Below the pieces are notes generated by a model. That model had not been told where the DNA came from, ran no database searches, and saw only the letters and a list, made by a program, of their open reading frames with translations. Below are positions 25,396 through 33,658 of a stretch of 64,000 nt of DNA, piece after piece. The DNA is from an uncultured Lachnospiraceae bacterium (GTDB lineage Bacteria > Bacillota > Clostridia > Lachnospirales > Lachnospiraceae), in assembly GCA_951802115.1 (NCBI GenBank), contig CATOPL010000003.1, positions 124,001-188,000 of the forward strand, written 5' to 3'. The position numbers and the translations under genes were made by a program. The first letter of the stretch is position 1, and each line of letters starts with the position of its first letter.

Positions 25396-26427
25396 TTACG
25401 GACCGGTCAGAGCTGTCGTCAGGGCGATGGTCAGAAGAAACAGAACCAGCATCGTAAATACTGTTTTAAACAAAAGCTTTACTCCGGTTCCCATGCCGCT
25501 TAAACAGTCTGTAATTCTCTCGTCCGATACCGGCTGAAGAACTGCCGCCAGTACATAATATGCCGCCATAATGACCGCCAGCTTTGCCAGCGGAATCAGG
25601 CAGATCATAATCAGCGCCACCAGCGCTGCGGCGCCGATCCCGTTTTTGATCAGCATGGCGGACCCCAGCACCATATCTGTCACAGAACTGCTGATATCCC
25701 CCACTCCCGGCACCATTTCGATTCCCTGGCTGACCGCCGTATTGCGGACCGCATCCGCCGCAGGCGATATAACTCCCTGAATAAGATGAAAGCCCGTCAC
25801 TGCCGCCAGCACTGCCTTCAGCCCCCACTCCACCAAAAGTTCTGCCAGTTCTGCAAAGCGTGTCAGCCGCTCTTCTTTCGAAAGGTTATTCGCAAGAATC
25901 AGAAGAATATAAATCTCTGTACATGGAAGAATAAAGACTTCCGTAAACCAGCGCATGACGGAGATCAAAAGCAGGACAAATTCATAATAGATCCCTGCAG
26001 AAGCCGGATAGGCGGAAAAAGTCATAGCCAGAAAGTAGGCCGGAGCCAGCACGGTAATAAAATCCCTCATATGCTCCATCACTTCTTCTGCAATCTTCAG
26101 ACTTCCCTGAAAAGAAACTGTCAGAAGAAGAAACAGAATCATATAGATCATGCAGAAGCTGATATGAGAAACACTCCGGTTCTGAAACACATCTGCAAAA
26201 TGAAGCAGCACGGCTGCCGCGATGGTCAGAATCAGGATATGCATCCACAGCTGCTTCTGCGCAAGCAGTTCCTTCAGAAAGATATCCTGTAAAAATACCG
26301 CCAGATTTTCAGGAGACAGCAGATTTTCGCCTTTCATCCCCTGTTCCGCCATTTTCTGGAAATCTATTCCGTTTCCCAGAATCTCGTCCAGTACCTGCTG
26401 AATCTCCCCGAAATCAATTTCTTCCAT
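25396..26427 (-). CDS. spoIIIAE: Stage III sporulation protein AE
   Basis: The 343-residue polytopic protein has about seven to eight membrane helices, with the family segment TGFHLIQGVISPAADAVRNTAVSQG followed by PGVGDISSSVTDMV. Its N terminus is not a long signal-like extension as in some relatives. SpoIIIAE is thought to be the export-apparatus membrane component of the channel complex. Confidence 0.95.
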   Translation of the reverse strand: MEEIDFGEIQQVLDEILGNGIDFQKMAEQGMKGENLLSPENLAVFLQDIFLKELLAQKQLWMHILILTIAAAVLLHFADVFQNRSVSHISFCMIYMILFLLLTVSFQGSLKIAEEVMEHMRDFITVLAPAYFLAMTFSAYPASAGIYYEFVLLLISVMRWFTEVFILPCTEIYILLILANNLSKEERLTRFAELAELLVEWGLKAVLAAVTGFHLIQGVISPAADAVRNTAVSQGIEMVPGVGDISSSVTDMVLGSAMLIKNGIGAAALVALIMICLIPLAKLAVIMAAYYVLAAVLQPVSDERITDCLSGMGTGVKLLFKTVFTMLVLFLLTIALTTALTGP

Positions 26428-26430
26428 GAT

Positions 26431-26814
26431 TCAGCCTCCCAGAAATGTCTGTATGGTATCCAGAAGCGCAGTCAGCACCGGAATACTCACAGCCAGCACG
26501 GACAGTTTTCCGAATATCTGTATCTGTCCTGCAATCGTCTGATAGCCCGCGTCTTTGCACAGATCAGAAGCAAACTCCGCAATATAGGTAATTCCAATAA
26601 TCTTCATCAGCGTCTGTATGTACCCCGCCTTTAAAGGAAGACAATCCTGGATCGCCGAAAGCCCGTCCATAATGACAGAAAGTTTCTCCGCCACAAAGGA
26701 AAAGATCAGCAGACTGACTCCCAGGCACAGATAAACCGAATAATCAGGTTTTAAAGACTTCAGCTGAAGCGCCATCAGAATCCCGACAATTCCCAGAAAT
26801 GCAATACGAATCAG
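26431..26814 (-). CDS. spoIIIAD: Stage III sporulation protein AD
   Basis: About 127 residues with three to four membrane helices, beginning IRIAFLGIVGILMALQLKS. No ATG fits. AAGGAGG (26823-26829) is seven bases before a CTG at 26814, which gives the family's usual length. A GTG at 26823 in the same frame overlaps the ribosome site and is less likely. The start is therefore a non-ATG codon, probably CTG. Confidence 0.85.
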   Translation of the reverse strand: MIRIAFLGIVGILMALQLKSLKPDYSVYLCLGVSLLIFSFVAEKLSVIMDGLSAIQDCLPLKAGYIQTLMKIIGITYIAEFASDLCKDAGYQTIAGQIQIFGKLSVLAVSIPVLTALLDTIQTFLGG

Positions 26815-26827
26815 CCCCGCCACCTCC

Positions 26828-27022
26828 TTACAGCATAAACAGTTTCTGCATCGTCTCGAACAGCTCATATACATACGGAATAATCCAGAACAGCACGAGC
26901 AAAAGCCCCGCGAGACTCGTCAGAAACGCCTGCTCTTCTCTGCCGCTGTGCTTTAATACCTGTGAAAGAACAGAGACCAGTATCCCCACCGCAGCAATCT
27001 TAAATATCAATGTTTCACTCAT
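26828..27022 (-). CDS. spoIIIAC: Stage III sporulation protein AC
   Basis: The 64-residue protein has two membrane helices (about 5-24 and 33-52), as in all SpoIIIAC proteins. The sequence IFKIAAVGILVSVLSQVLK is typical. Its stop overlaps the ribosome-binding region of spoIIIAD. Confidence 0.93.
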   Translation of the reverse strand: MSETLIFKIAAVGILVSVLSQVLKHSGREEQAFLTSLAGLLLVLFWIIPYVYELFETMQKLFML

Positions 27023-27048
27023 ATTGGTTCCTGCTTTCTACTCCTACT

Positions 27049-27567
27049 TCAAAATATAAGAATCACCAGAGCCGCTCCGCCAAGCGCCCCCAGATACTGA
27101 TAGAGCCTGCGGCAGCCTTTTGCCGTCTCCGTCGCTCTGGCCGACGACAGTCTCAGCTGTTCCAGATAATAGTCCAGTGTATTCACCTGCATTTCCACAT
27201 CCAGACAGCCGAGCATGCTTCCAAGCTTTTCCAGTTCTGTCCGTTCCTGCATGCTGATATGCAGTTTTTTCAGATCATGTCCCATATTTTTTTTCCATAT
27301 TTCCTCTGCGGTTCGTCCGCAGCGTTTCTGCAGCGATTCCGCTGTGTGACAGAAAAAATCTCCAAACGGCGATGGCGCACTGACAGACAGATGGAAAAAT
27401 GCTTCCGGGAGAGGCTGATGCATATAGCGAATCTCCCCCTTCAGAAGAAGCATCAGCTTCTGAAGCTCCGACAGCTCCTGAACTCTCATATCCAGTTCTT
27501 TTGCAAAACTGATCCCCAGCCCTGTGCTTCCGGCGAGGATACACAACATTCCCAAAAGCTTCAACAT
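27049..27567 (-). CDS. spoIIIAB: Stage III sporulation protein AB
   Basis: The 172-residue protein has membrane helices at both ends (about 2-20 and 155-172) around a helical, GspF-like soluble domain. The motif LQKLMLLLKGEIRYMHQPLP is typical of SpoIIIAB. It overlaps spoIIIAA by 7 bp. Confidence 0.94.
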   Translation of the reverse strand: MLKLLGMLCILAGSTGLGISFAKELDMRVQELSELQKLMLLLKGEIRYMHQPLPEAFFHLSVSAPSPFGDFFCHTAESLQKRCGRTAEEIWKKNMGHDLKKLHISMQERTELEKLGSMLGCLDVEMQVNTLDYYLEQLRLSSARATETAKGCRRLYQYLGALGGAALVILIF

Positions 27568-28484
27568 TCTGTCCGTCCTCCCAAAAGCGGCTGTTCTTCC
27601 CGGTCAAGAATCTGACGGATACGGCCCGGTCCCTCAGATGCATCCAGAAAGACATATCGTTCGAACATTTTCATTTCCACGAGCTCTTTCAGGACAGGCC
27701 TGCTCTTTAGTTCCTCCATCCGGTTTCCATGAACCGTTGCCATCAGAATACATCCGCAGTTCATCGCAGCTGCCAGCGCTTTCGTATCTTCGCTGTTTCC
27801 GATCTCGTCCACCGCAACCACTTTCGGCGACATGGAACGTATCAGAAGCATCATTCCTTCTGCTTTCGGACAGCCGTCCAGTACGTCGGTCCTCATTCCC
27901 ACATCATTGCCTGCAATCCCCTGAAAGGTTCCCGCGATCTCCGATCTCTCATCCACAACACCTACCGTCATGCCTGCATGCTCCGCATCTCCGTCTGAAA
28001 TCTGCCGGATACAGTCGCGAAGCAGAGTCGTTTTCCCGCCCCCAGGCGCAGACGCGATCAATGTATGCAGAAGCCGTCCCTGTTCCCGGAGAAAAGGCAG
28101 CAGCCGGTCCGCACAGCCTTTTATTTCACGCGCAAACCGGATATTCAGAGAAGAAATATCCCTCATTGTTTTCACCCGCCTCTCTTCCATCACGATTCGT
28201 CCGGTCACTCCTACCCGGTGTCCGCCCGGCAGCGACATAAACCCCTGACGGATCTCATTCTCACAGGCATACAGAGAATAATTCGAAAGATAGGCAAGAA
28301 GTTCACTGATCTCCGCTCTGCTTACTGACCTGCCGGAATGATATTCCCGGTTATGGCATACAGTCAGCACCGGCCGCCCTGTTCTTACCCGGATCTCCTG
28401 CAGCCCTTCTGCATCCATCTGCAGTTCTTCCAGCATATTCCGAAACGCGTTCGGAAATATGGAAAATAATTCATCATACCTCAT
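27561..28484 (-). CDS. spoIIIAA: Stage III sporulation protein AA (secretion-type ATPase)
   Basis: The 307-residue ATPase has P-loop SAPGGGKTTLLRD (about 145-157), then VGVVDERSEIAG and KVVAVDEIGNSED. It is related to type II/IV secretion ATPases and is taken to power the SpoIIIA channel from the mother-cell side. It is the first gene of the eight-gene operon and is preceded by AAGGAG. Confidence 0.96.
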   Translation of the reverse strand: MRYDELFSIFPNAFRNMLEELQMDAEGLQEIRVRTGRPVLTVCHNREYHSGRSVSRAEISELLAYLSNYSLYACENEIRQGFMSLPGGHRVGVTGRIVMEERRVKTMRDISSLNIRFAREIKGCADRLLPFLREQGRLLHTLIASAPGGGKTTLLRDCIRQISDGDAEHAGMTVGVVDERSEIAGTFQGIAGNDVGMRTDVLDGCPKAEGMMLLIRSMSPKVVAVDEIGNSEDTKALAAAMNCGCILMATVHGNRMEELKSRPVLKELVEMKMFERYVFLDASEGPGRIRQILDREEQPLLGGRTEC

Positions 28485-28504
28485 GTTGTCCTGCTCCTTA
28501 TCCC

Positions 28505-28533
28505 AATATATGAAAAAGGACAGGTTTTATGAC
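28505..28533 (-). promoter_or_regulatory. SigE-type promoter of spoIIIA
   Basis: The minus strand reads GTCATAAA (28526-28533), 13 bases, then CATATATT (28505-28512). This fits the sporulation sigma-E pattern (KCATATT, 13-14 bases, CATACAAT). The predicted start gives a leader of about 15 bases that just includes the ribosome site. The -35 lies in a small ACAGGT/ACCTGT inverted repeat. Confidence 0.7.
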
Positions 28534-28575
28534 CTGTAATTCAGGATCAGTAAATTTCCTTATCAGATAAACCGC

Positions 28576-28617
28576 AAAGAGGCTGCCGCAGAATACGCTT
28601 TCTGCAGCAGCCTCTTT
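28576..28617 (-). terminator. Terminator after the sulfite reductase-like gene
   Basis: AAAGAGGCTGC (28576-28586) pairs with GCAGCCTCTTT (28607-28617), and the inner GCAGAA/TTCTGC extends the stem. It lies 66 bp after the stop and before the spoIIIA promoter. Confidence 0.8.
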
Positions 28618-28683
28618 CACAGCATCTGTGCTTTTTCTTGTTCACAAAACGTTTATCTTACAGGTTCGGGCAGCTTTTTGCCG

Positions 28684-29637
28684 TCAGCAGGTAGCGCCTC
28701 CGACGGTGTGCAGGTTTGCCGCCAGAATTTCTTCTTTTCTGGACAGAATCTCATCCGACAAAAGCTGTGCCTCCACCTGTTCAAAGCCAAGTCTGTCGAT
28801 GGTCTGAGACAGACGTTCGCCGGTTTTCCCCTGTTCTCTGAACAGAAGGATTGTTTTCTCAATCACAGATAACGCCTCTTCTTTGTCTGTAAAGATTTTG
28901 CCGAGCGCACGTCCCTGAGCCACTTTTTTGCCCCAGCGCCCGCCAATATAGATTTTATATCCGTAAGTGCCGTCTTCAATGGCGTCAAACGGACATTTTT
29001 CCACACAGCGTCCACAGTTATTGCACACATTTTTGTCAATTTCCAGAACACCGTCTTTTACTTTGGCAGCGCCCACCGGACAATTTTTTTCGATGGCACA
29101 TTTTTTACATCCGTTGCAGGAATCTTCGTCAAAATTAGGAATATACTGTCCGATAATACCCAGATCATTCAAGTCCGGCTTTACGCAGTTATTTGGACAT
29201 CCGCCTACTGCAATTTTAAATTTATGAGGAAGCAGGACCTGACGATAACCTTCATAAAATCTCTCGTGTATTTCTCTGGAAAGTTCAAAAGAATCAAGAA
29301 GACCATACTGGCAGGTCGTTCCCTTACACGCAACAACCGGGCGTACTTTGGATCCGGTTCCTCCGGTCACCAGCCCTTCTCTGGCAATAAACTGCTGAAA
29401 TTCCTCAATTTTGTCATAAGGAATTCCCGGAACTTCCACCGTCAGGCGGGTCGTGAACACCACGTCGCCGTTTCCAAACTTTTCTGCCGCTTCCGCAATA
29501 CATTTCTGCTGAGCCGCCGTGATCTTTCCATTGACTGTGATAATGCGCCCGTTAAAATTATCGGTTCCTTTGTTATTCAAAAAACCCATACCTTTTACTC
29601 TTTTTTCATCCGCTGCGCTTACTGTTAATGCTGACAT
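28684..29637 (-). CDS. Siroheme sulfite/nitrite reductase-like protein with ferredoxin domain
   Basis: This 317-residue protein starts with a nitrite/sulfite reductase half-domain. The siroheme-[4Fe-4S] ligands are CKGTTC (about 107) and CPNNC (about 151). Two ferredoxin [4Fe-4S] motifs follow: CNGCKKCAIEKNCPVG and CNNCGRCVEKCPF. The layout matches AsrC-type anaerobic sulfite reductase subunits and other small siroheme reductases. asrA and asrB are not adjacent, so the electron route and substrate (sulfite or nitrite) are open. AGGAGG precedes two ATGs; the second (29637) has the better spacing. Confidence 0.85.
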   Translation of the reverse strand: MSALTVSAADEKRVKGMGFLNNKGTDNFNGRIITVNGKITAAQQKCIAEAAEKFGNGDVVFTTRLTVEVPGIPYDKIEEFQQFIAREGLVTGGTGSKVRPVVACKGTTCQYGLLDSFELSREIHERFYEGYRQVLLPHKFKIAVGGCPNNCVKPDLNDLGIIGQYIPNFDEDSCNGCKKCAIEKNCPVGAAKVKDGVLEIDKNVCNNCGRCVEKCPFDAIEDGTYGYKIYIGGRWGKKVAQGRALGKIFTDKEEALSVIEKTILLFREQGKTGERLSQTIDRLGFEQVEAQLLSDEILSRKEEILAANLHTVGGATC

Positions 29638-29734
29638 CATTTTCCTCCTGTTCATCGTTTTGCATCTGCCGCCCCAAACGCACTTCCTGACCGTTATTTC
29701 AGCAGACGCTGTTTTTATACTGGTTTCCGGATTT

Positions 29735-31360
29735 TTATTCCACTTCTACTTCATTGAAGGTCAGACCGCCTTCCAGAACTTTCGTGTTTGTATAGCCATA
29801 GTACTTCATACGGTTCTGAGTCAAATAACCGCGTTTCCCTTTTGCACAGACCAGAAGAATCGGCTCATCCTTTGCAAAGCCTTCCACTTCGCCCTCAATT
29901 TTTGTCAGATTCACATACGGCGCTCCTTCTATGGACGGCTGCAGAGAAACATCCATCACCTTATAGCCATCCGCCGCGCCTGCCGCATATTCTGCAGGCG
30001 TCATACTCTCCAGCGTACCGTCCATCTTATTCATCAGCACGTTAACCGTATGAGCCAGCGGATGAATCGCAGTGGAAAACGGCGGCGCATATGCAAAATC
30101 CATATCCGCTATCTCATCTACTGTCGCTTTCATGGCGATGGCTGCCACACAGGTATCCACCACCTTATCAACCGCGCCTTTTCCAAGCGCCTGAACGCCC
30201 AGAAGCTTCCTGCTCGTTCTGTCCGCAATTAGTTTTATGATGAAGCTGTCCGCCCCCGGCATATAATGCGCTTTATCATCCGTCACCGTCACCACACTGA
30301 CTGTATCAAAACCGGCTTCCTTTGCCTGTGCCTCCGAAAGCCCTGTTTTTCCTGCGTTCAGCTCCGGTAACCGGCAGACCGCCGTACCCATAGAGCCGCG
30401 ATAAGCCGTATCCCCGCCGGCAATATTTTTTGCCGCCATCCGTCCGGTAATGTTCGCCGTGGAGCCCATCGGAGACCATGCCAATGCGCCTGTAATGCGG
30501 TTTTTAACCATCGCGCAGTCACCTGCGGCATAAATATCCGGATCATTTGTCTGCATATGATCATTGACAATTATCGTTTTATTCGGCGCCAGTTCAATGC
30601 CCGTATCTGCCAGAAACGCAGTATTGGCGCGAATACCGATAGAAAGAACGACCATATCCGCTTTCAGTGCGCGCTTATCCGTCTGTACCTTCTCCACCCT
30701 GCCATCGCCGGTCACTCCCTCAAACCTGGTGCCGGTCATGGCGTTGATGCCGTGCTCCGCCAGATGATTTTCCACAAACACCTGGATTTCCTCATCAAAC
30801 CCCGGAAGTACATGAGGCGCCATATCCAGTACATTACAGCGAACGCCCATGGAAGTCAGATTTTCTGCAATCTCCAGTCCGATGAAACCTCCCCCGACTA
30901 CAACCGCTCTTTTGATCCCTCCTGCCTCCACAGCCGCACGCAGAGCGACTGCGTCACCCGGTGTCCTCATAAAGAATACCTGCGGCAGATACAGTCCCGG
31001 AAGGGACGGTTTGATGGGCGAGGCGCCGGAAGCGATAACCAGTTTGTCATATGCCCATGTACGCTTCTCACCGCTCTCACTCACTGCTTCCACTGTCTTT
31101 GCAGCCCTGTCTACGCTTGTTACCTCTGTTCCGGTAATCACCTGTGCGCCTGTCAGAGCCGCAAATTTTTCCGGCGTATTTACCACCAGGCTTTCACGAT
31201 CTGGAATGACTCTGCCCACATAGTAGGGGAGTCCGCATCCCGCATAAGAGATATCTTTTCCTTTCGTCAGAATCGTTACTTCCGCACTGCGGTCTTCTCT
31301 CTTCAGTTTTGCCGCAACCTTGGTACCGGCTGCAACACCTCCAACAATGACAACTTTCAT
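29735..31360 (-). CDS. CoA-disulfide reductase/NADH oxidase with C-terminal rhodanese domain
   Basis: This 541-residue flavoprotein starts MKVVIVGGVAAGTKVAAKL (FAD motif). It has the single active cysteine in SYAGCGLPYYVG (about 42), NAD motif VVVGGGFIGLEIAEN, and a dimerisation domain. A C-terminal rhodanese-like domain (about 455-541) has the catalytic-site loop VCAKGKRGY. This architecture is known from CoA-disulfide/polysulfide reductases that use NADH or NADPH. It lies upstream of the siroheme gene, 97 bp apart, so both probably handle sulfur species. I chose the ATG at 31360; the longer frame runs through the promoter region. Confidence 0.9.
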   Translation of the reverse strand: MKVVIVGGVAAGTKVAAKLKREDRSAEVTILTKGKDISYAGCGLPYYVGRVIPDRESLVVNTPEKFAALTGAQVITGTEVTSVDRAAKTVEAVSESGEKRTWAYDKLVIASGASPIKPSLPGLYLPQVFFMRTPGDAVALRAAVEAGGIKRAVVVGGGFIGLEIAENLTSMGVRCNVLDMAPHVLPGFDEEIQVFVENHLAEHGINAMTGTRFEGVTGDGRVEKVQTDKRALKADMVVLSIGIRANTAFLADTGIELAPNKTIIVNDHMQTNDPDIYAAGDCAMVKNRITGALAWSPMGSTANITGRMAAKNIAGGDTAYRGSMGTAVCRLPELNAGKTGLSEAQAKEAGFDTVSVVTVTDDKAHYMPGADSFIIKLIADRTSRKLLGVQALGKGAVDKVVDTCVAAIAMKATVDEIADMDFAYAPPFSTAIHPLAHTVNVLMNKMDGTLESMTPAEYAAGAADGYKVMDVSLQPSIEGAPYVNLTKIEGEVEGFAKDEPILLVCAKGKRGYLTQNRMKYYGYTNTKVLEGGLTFNEVEVE

Positions 31361-31494
31361 TCCCTGCTCCTTTTTCTGTTTATTTCCCGGTCCGACTGTC
31401 TGTATACGGCAGCAACCGAATTCTTTGCCGGTACTGTTCAGACATTTGCCGCTGCCCGGCGCAGGAGTGAACAGCAATCCTTTGCATTGCCAGT

Positions 31495-31500
31495 ATTATA
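31495..31500 (-). promoter_or_regulatory. -10 of the CoA-disulfide reductase operon
   Basis: TATAAT on the minus strand, with only a poor -35 (TTTTCA) 17 bases upstream. The LysR box at 31543-31563 is centred about 65 bases before the likely start point, the classic LysR activation position. Confidence 0.6.
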
Positions 31501-31542
31501 GCACTTGTTTTGCACAGTGAAAAATGATATTATTCTATCATA

Positions 31543-31563
31543 CTTATAGGTAAAACCTATAAG
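31543..31563. promoter_or_regulatory. LysR-type operator in the divergent intergenic region
   Basis: CTTATAGGT-AAA-ACCTATAAG is a perfect 9-3-9 inverted repeat containing a T-N11-A LysR motif. It lies between the divergent lysR gene and the sulfur reductase operon, so it can serve autoregulation and activation together. Confidence 0.8.
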
Positions 31564-31598
31564 CAGACTTCATTTCAGACGAAAGAAGGAGCACTTTT

Positions 31599-32519
31599 AT
31601 GACAATTCGACATTTAAAGATCTTCATTACAGTCGCAGAATGCGGATCTATGAATACAGCAGCCAAGGAATTATTTCTCTCACAGCCTACCATCAGCCAG
31701 GCAGTCCGGGAACTGGAGGATTATTACGGTACGCGTCTTTTTGACCGCCTTTCCAGACGACTTTATATCACTCCTGCCGGACAGGAACTCTTAAACCACG
31801 CCTACCCGGTCGTCGCACAGTTCGATCAGCTCGAACGCAATATGACGAAAGACCAGCAAAAGGACATCATCCGCATCGGTTCGACGATCACGATCGGATC
31901 CTGCCTGATCTCCAACATCCTGAACGATTTTAGTCAGCTGCTGCCAAACACAGAAACCTACACTTTTATCGGAAATACTCAGATGATTGAAGAAAAACTT
32001 CTCAAATCAGAACTGGACATTGCTCTGGTGGAAGGAGAAATCCGTCACCCGGATCTGGTCATGGTGCCGGGTATCCGGGATTTTCTTGTCCTTGGATGTG
32101 CAAAATCCCATCCTTTTGCAGACCGTGACGCCATTCAGGTCAAGGAACTGGAGGGCCAGAAATTTGTCATGCGGGAGCAGGGAAGCGGAACACGGGCTCT
32201 TTTTGACAAATTCATCAAACGCCACAGCCTGAAAATCCGCACCTCCTGGGAGGCAACCTGTCCGGATGCCTTCCGCAATGCAATCCTATACAATCAATGT
32301 CTGGCTGTCGTCTCTGTAAGATTGCTGGAACGGGATATCCGCAGCGGACAAATCCGGATTTTCAATCCGCACACAAATGAACTGGAACGTTATTTCAGTC
32401 TCGTTTATCATAAAGACAAAGTTTTTTCTCCCGCTATGAATACAGTACGGAATATTATTGCCCAGTACCGTCAGCCGGACTGGCTGGACAATGTTCCGGT
32501 GGGAATCCTCAATGAATAG
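31599..32519 (+). CDS. LysR-family transcriptional regulator
   Basis: The 306-residue regulator has an N-terminal helix-turn-helix (MNTAAKELFLSQPTISQAVRELE, about 18-40, key recognition SQPTIS) and a LysR substrate domain from about residue 90. The ATG follows GAAGGAG. It is divergent from the CoA-disulfide reductase/siroheme operon and shares the operator at 31543-31563. Its effector is probably a sulfur or redox metabolite (inference). Its 3' end overlaps the convergent solute-binding gene by 11 bp. Confidence 0.93.
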   Translation: MTIRHLKIFITVAECGSMNTAAKELFLSQPTISQAVRELEDYYGTRLFDRLSRRLYITPAGQELLNHAYPVVAQFDQLERNMTKDQQKDIIRIGSTITIGSCLISNILNDFSQLLPNTETYTFIGNTQMIEEKLLKSELDIALVEGEIRHPDLVMVPGIRDFLVLGCAKSHPFADRDAIQVKELEGQKFVMREQGSGTRALFDKFIKRHSLKIRTSWEATCPDAFRNAILYNQCLAVVSVRLLERDIRSGQIRIFNPHTNELERYFSLVYHKDKVFSPAMNTVRNIIAQYRQPDWLDNVPVGILNE

Positions 32520-33387
32520 TCCCCTGCAAAGTCATGGCCTGCTCATTGGCGGCATCCAGCCAGTCAAAATACAGGTCTTCTTCCACTACCTCTTCTATAA
32601 CCGCATTGATCGCTGTGAGCAGTTCTGTTTCTCCCTGTTTGATACCGCCCACAACGCCTTTTGATTCATAAGGAAGTTCTATCCCGGAGAGTACCAGCTC
32701 CGGGCGTTCTTTTATTACTTTCTGTGCTACCGCCTCATCCAGCACGGCGCCGGCTGCCGTTCCCAGCCTGAGCATCAGGACCGCTCCGGAAGCGCGCTCC
32801 GTCAATTCCAGATACGAACACGGAAACTGTTCCGCCACAAGCTGCGCCTGAAGACTTCCATACTGCGCCGCCAGGGTTTTGTCCTCAAAAGCCTCCGCCT
32901 CAGACAGTTTTCCCTTCTGAGACTCCTTTATGACTATCACCTGTTTTCCCGGCCTGTAATAAACTTCCGTAAAATCCATCCTGTTTTTCCTGTCAGGCTC
33001 GGGCAGCATGCCAAGAAGCACCAGATCCACACTTCCCTCTTCCACGGCCGCCATACAGTCCTCAAATTCCATCTCCACAAATTCCGCTTCTACTTCCAGC
33101 TTCTGCGCAATATACTTACCCAGTTCTATATCGCTACCGCCATACGGGATCCCTCCGGCCTCTCCGGGAATCTCAAACGCAAACGGAGCATAATCCGCCG
33201 ATATTCCGATTCTTATCTTTCCAAGCCGCTGCACCGCATCCAGACGGTTTTTCGCCGTCCTCTGTACCGCCTCCTCCGACTCTCCGGAAACGGAAGCCAA
33301 AGTCGCACTCGCGTTGCATCCGCTTCCCGACAACGCCAGCAATCCGGCCAGACAGACTGCCAATATTTTCTTTCCTCTCCTGCTCAT
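32509..33387 (-). CDS. Family 3 solute-binding lipoprotein
   Basis: This 292-residue protein has a lipoprotein signal with lipobox LSGSGC (Cys at about 24). A bacterial extracellular solute-binding family 3 domain follows: IRIGISADYAPFAFEIPGE, then ELGKYIAQKLEVEAEFVEM and DLVLLGMLPEPDRKNRMDF. Such proteins deliver amino acids or related ligands to ABC importers. No permease or ATPase is adjacent, so it is an orphan binding protein. The ligand could be cystine given the sulfur neighbours, but nothing in the sequence proves it. Confidence 0.88.
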   Translation of the reverse strand: MSRRGKKILAVCLAGLLALSGSGCNASATLASVSGESEEAVQRTAKNRLDAVQRLGKIRIGISADYAPFAFEIPGEAGGIPYGGSDIELGKYIAQKLEVEAEFVEMEFEDCMAAVEEGSVDLVLLGMLPEPDRKNRMDFTEVYYRPGKQVIVIKESQKGKLSEAEAFEDKTLAAQYGSLQAQLVAEQFPCSYLELTERASGAVLMLRLGTAAGAVLDEAVAQKVIKERPELVLSGIELPYESKGVVGGIKQGETELLTAINAVIEEVVEEDLYFDWLDAANEQAMTLQGTIH

Positions 33388-33487
33388 ATATCAATGTTCC
33401 TTTCCTGAACCTGTCTGGAACACCTTTCTCTTTATAATAACACTTTCCCCGTGATCAGACTTAAATATACAATACCTAAACAGATAG

Positions 33488-33516
33488 AAAAAGCTCCGGA
33501 ACTGATATTCCGAAGC
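33488..33516 (-). terminator. Terminator of tRNA-Trp
   Basis: GCTTCGGAA pairs with TTCCGGAGC (one G-T pair) around a six-base loop, followed by TTTTT on the minus strand. Confidence 0.85.
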
Positions 33517-33521
33517 CTAAA

Positions 33522-33594
33522 CAGGGACAGAAGGACTCGAACCCTCGACATTTGGTTTTGGAGACCAACGTTCTACCGACTGAACTATATCCCT
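33522..33594 (-). tRNA. tRNA-Trp (anticodon CCA)
   Basis: The acceptor AGGGATA pairs with TGTCCCT (one T-G pair). The anticodon stem TTGGT/ACCAA encloses loop CTCCAAA, giving CCA. The T arm is GAGGG-TTCGAGT-CCTTC. The discriminator is G, as expected for tRNA-Trp. The CCA end is not encoded. Confidence 0.95.
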
Positions 33595-33613
33595 GTATCT
33601 TTGACACTCGGAT

Positions 33614-33642
33614 AATATACCACATATTCCATACCATGTCAA
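33614..33642 (-). promoter_or_regulatory. Promoter of tRNA-Trp
   Basis: The minus strand has TTGACA (33637-33642), a 17-base spacer and TATATT (33614-33619), about 20 bases before the tRNA. It overlaps the 3' flank of radA. Confidence 0.85.
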
Positions 33643-33658
33643 TAATTTTCGTGAATAT

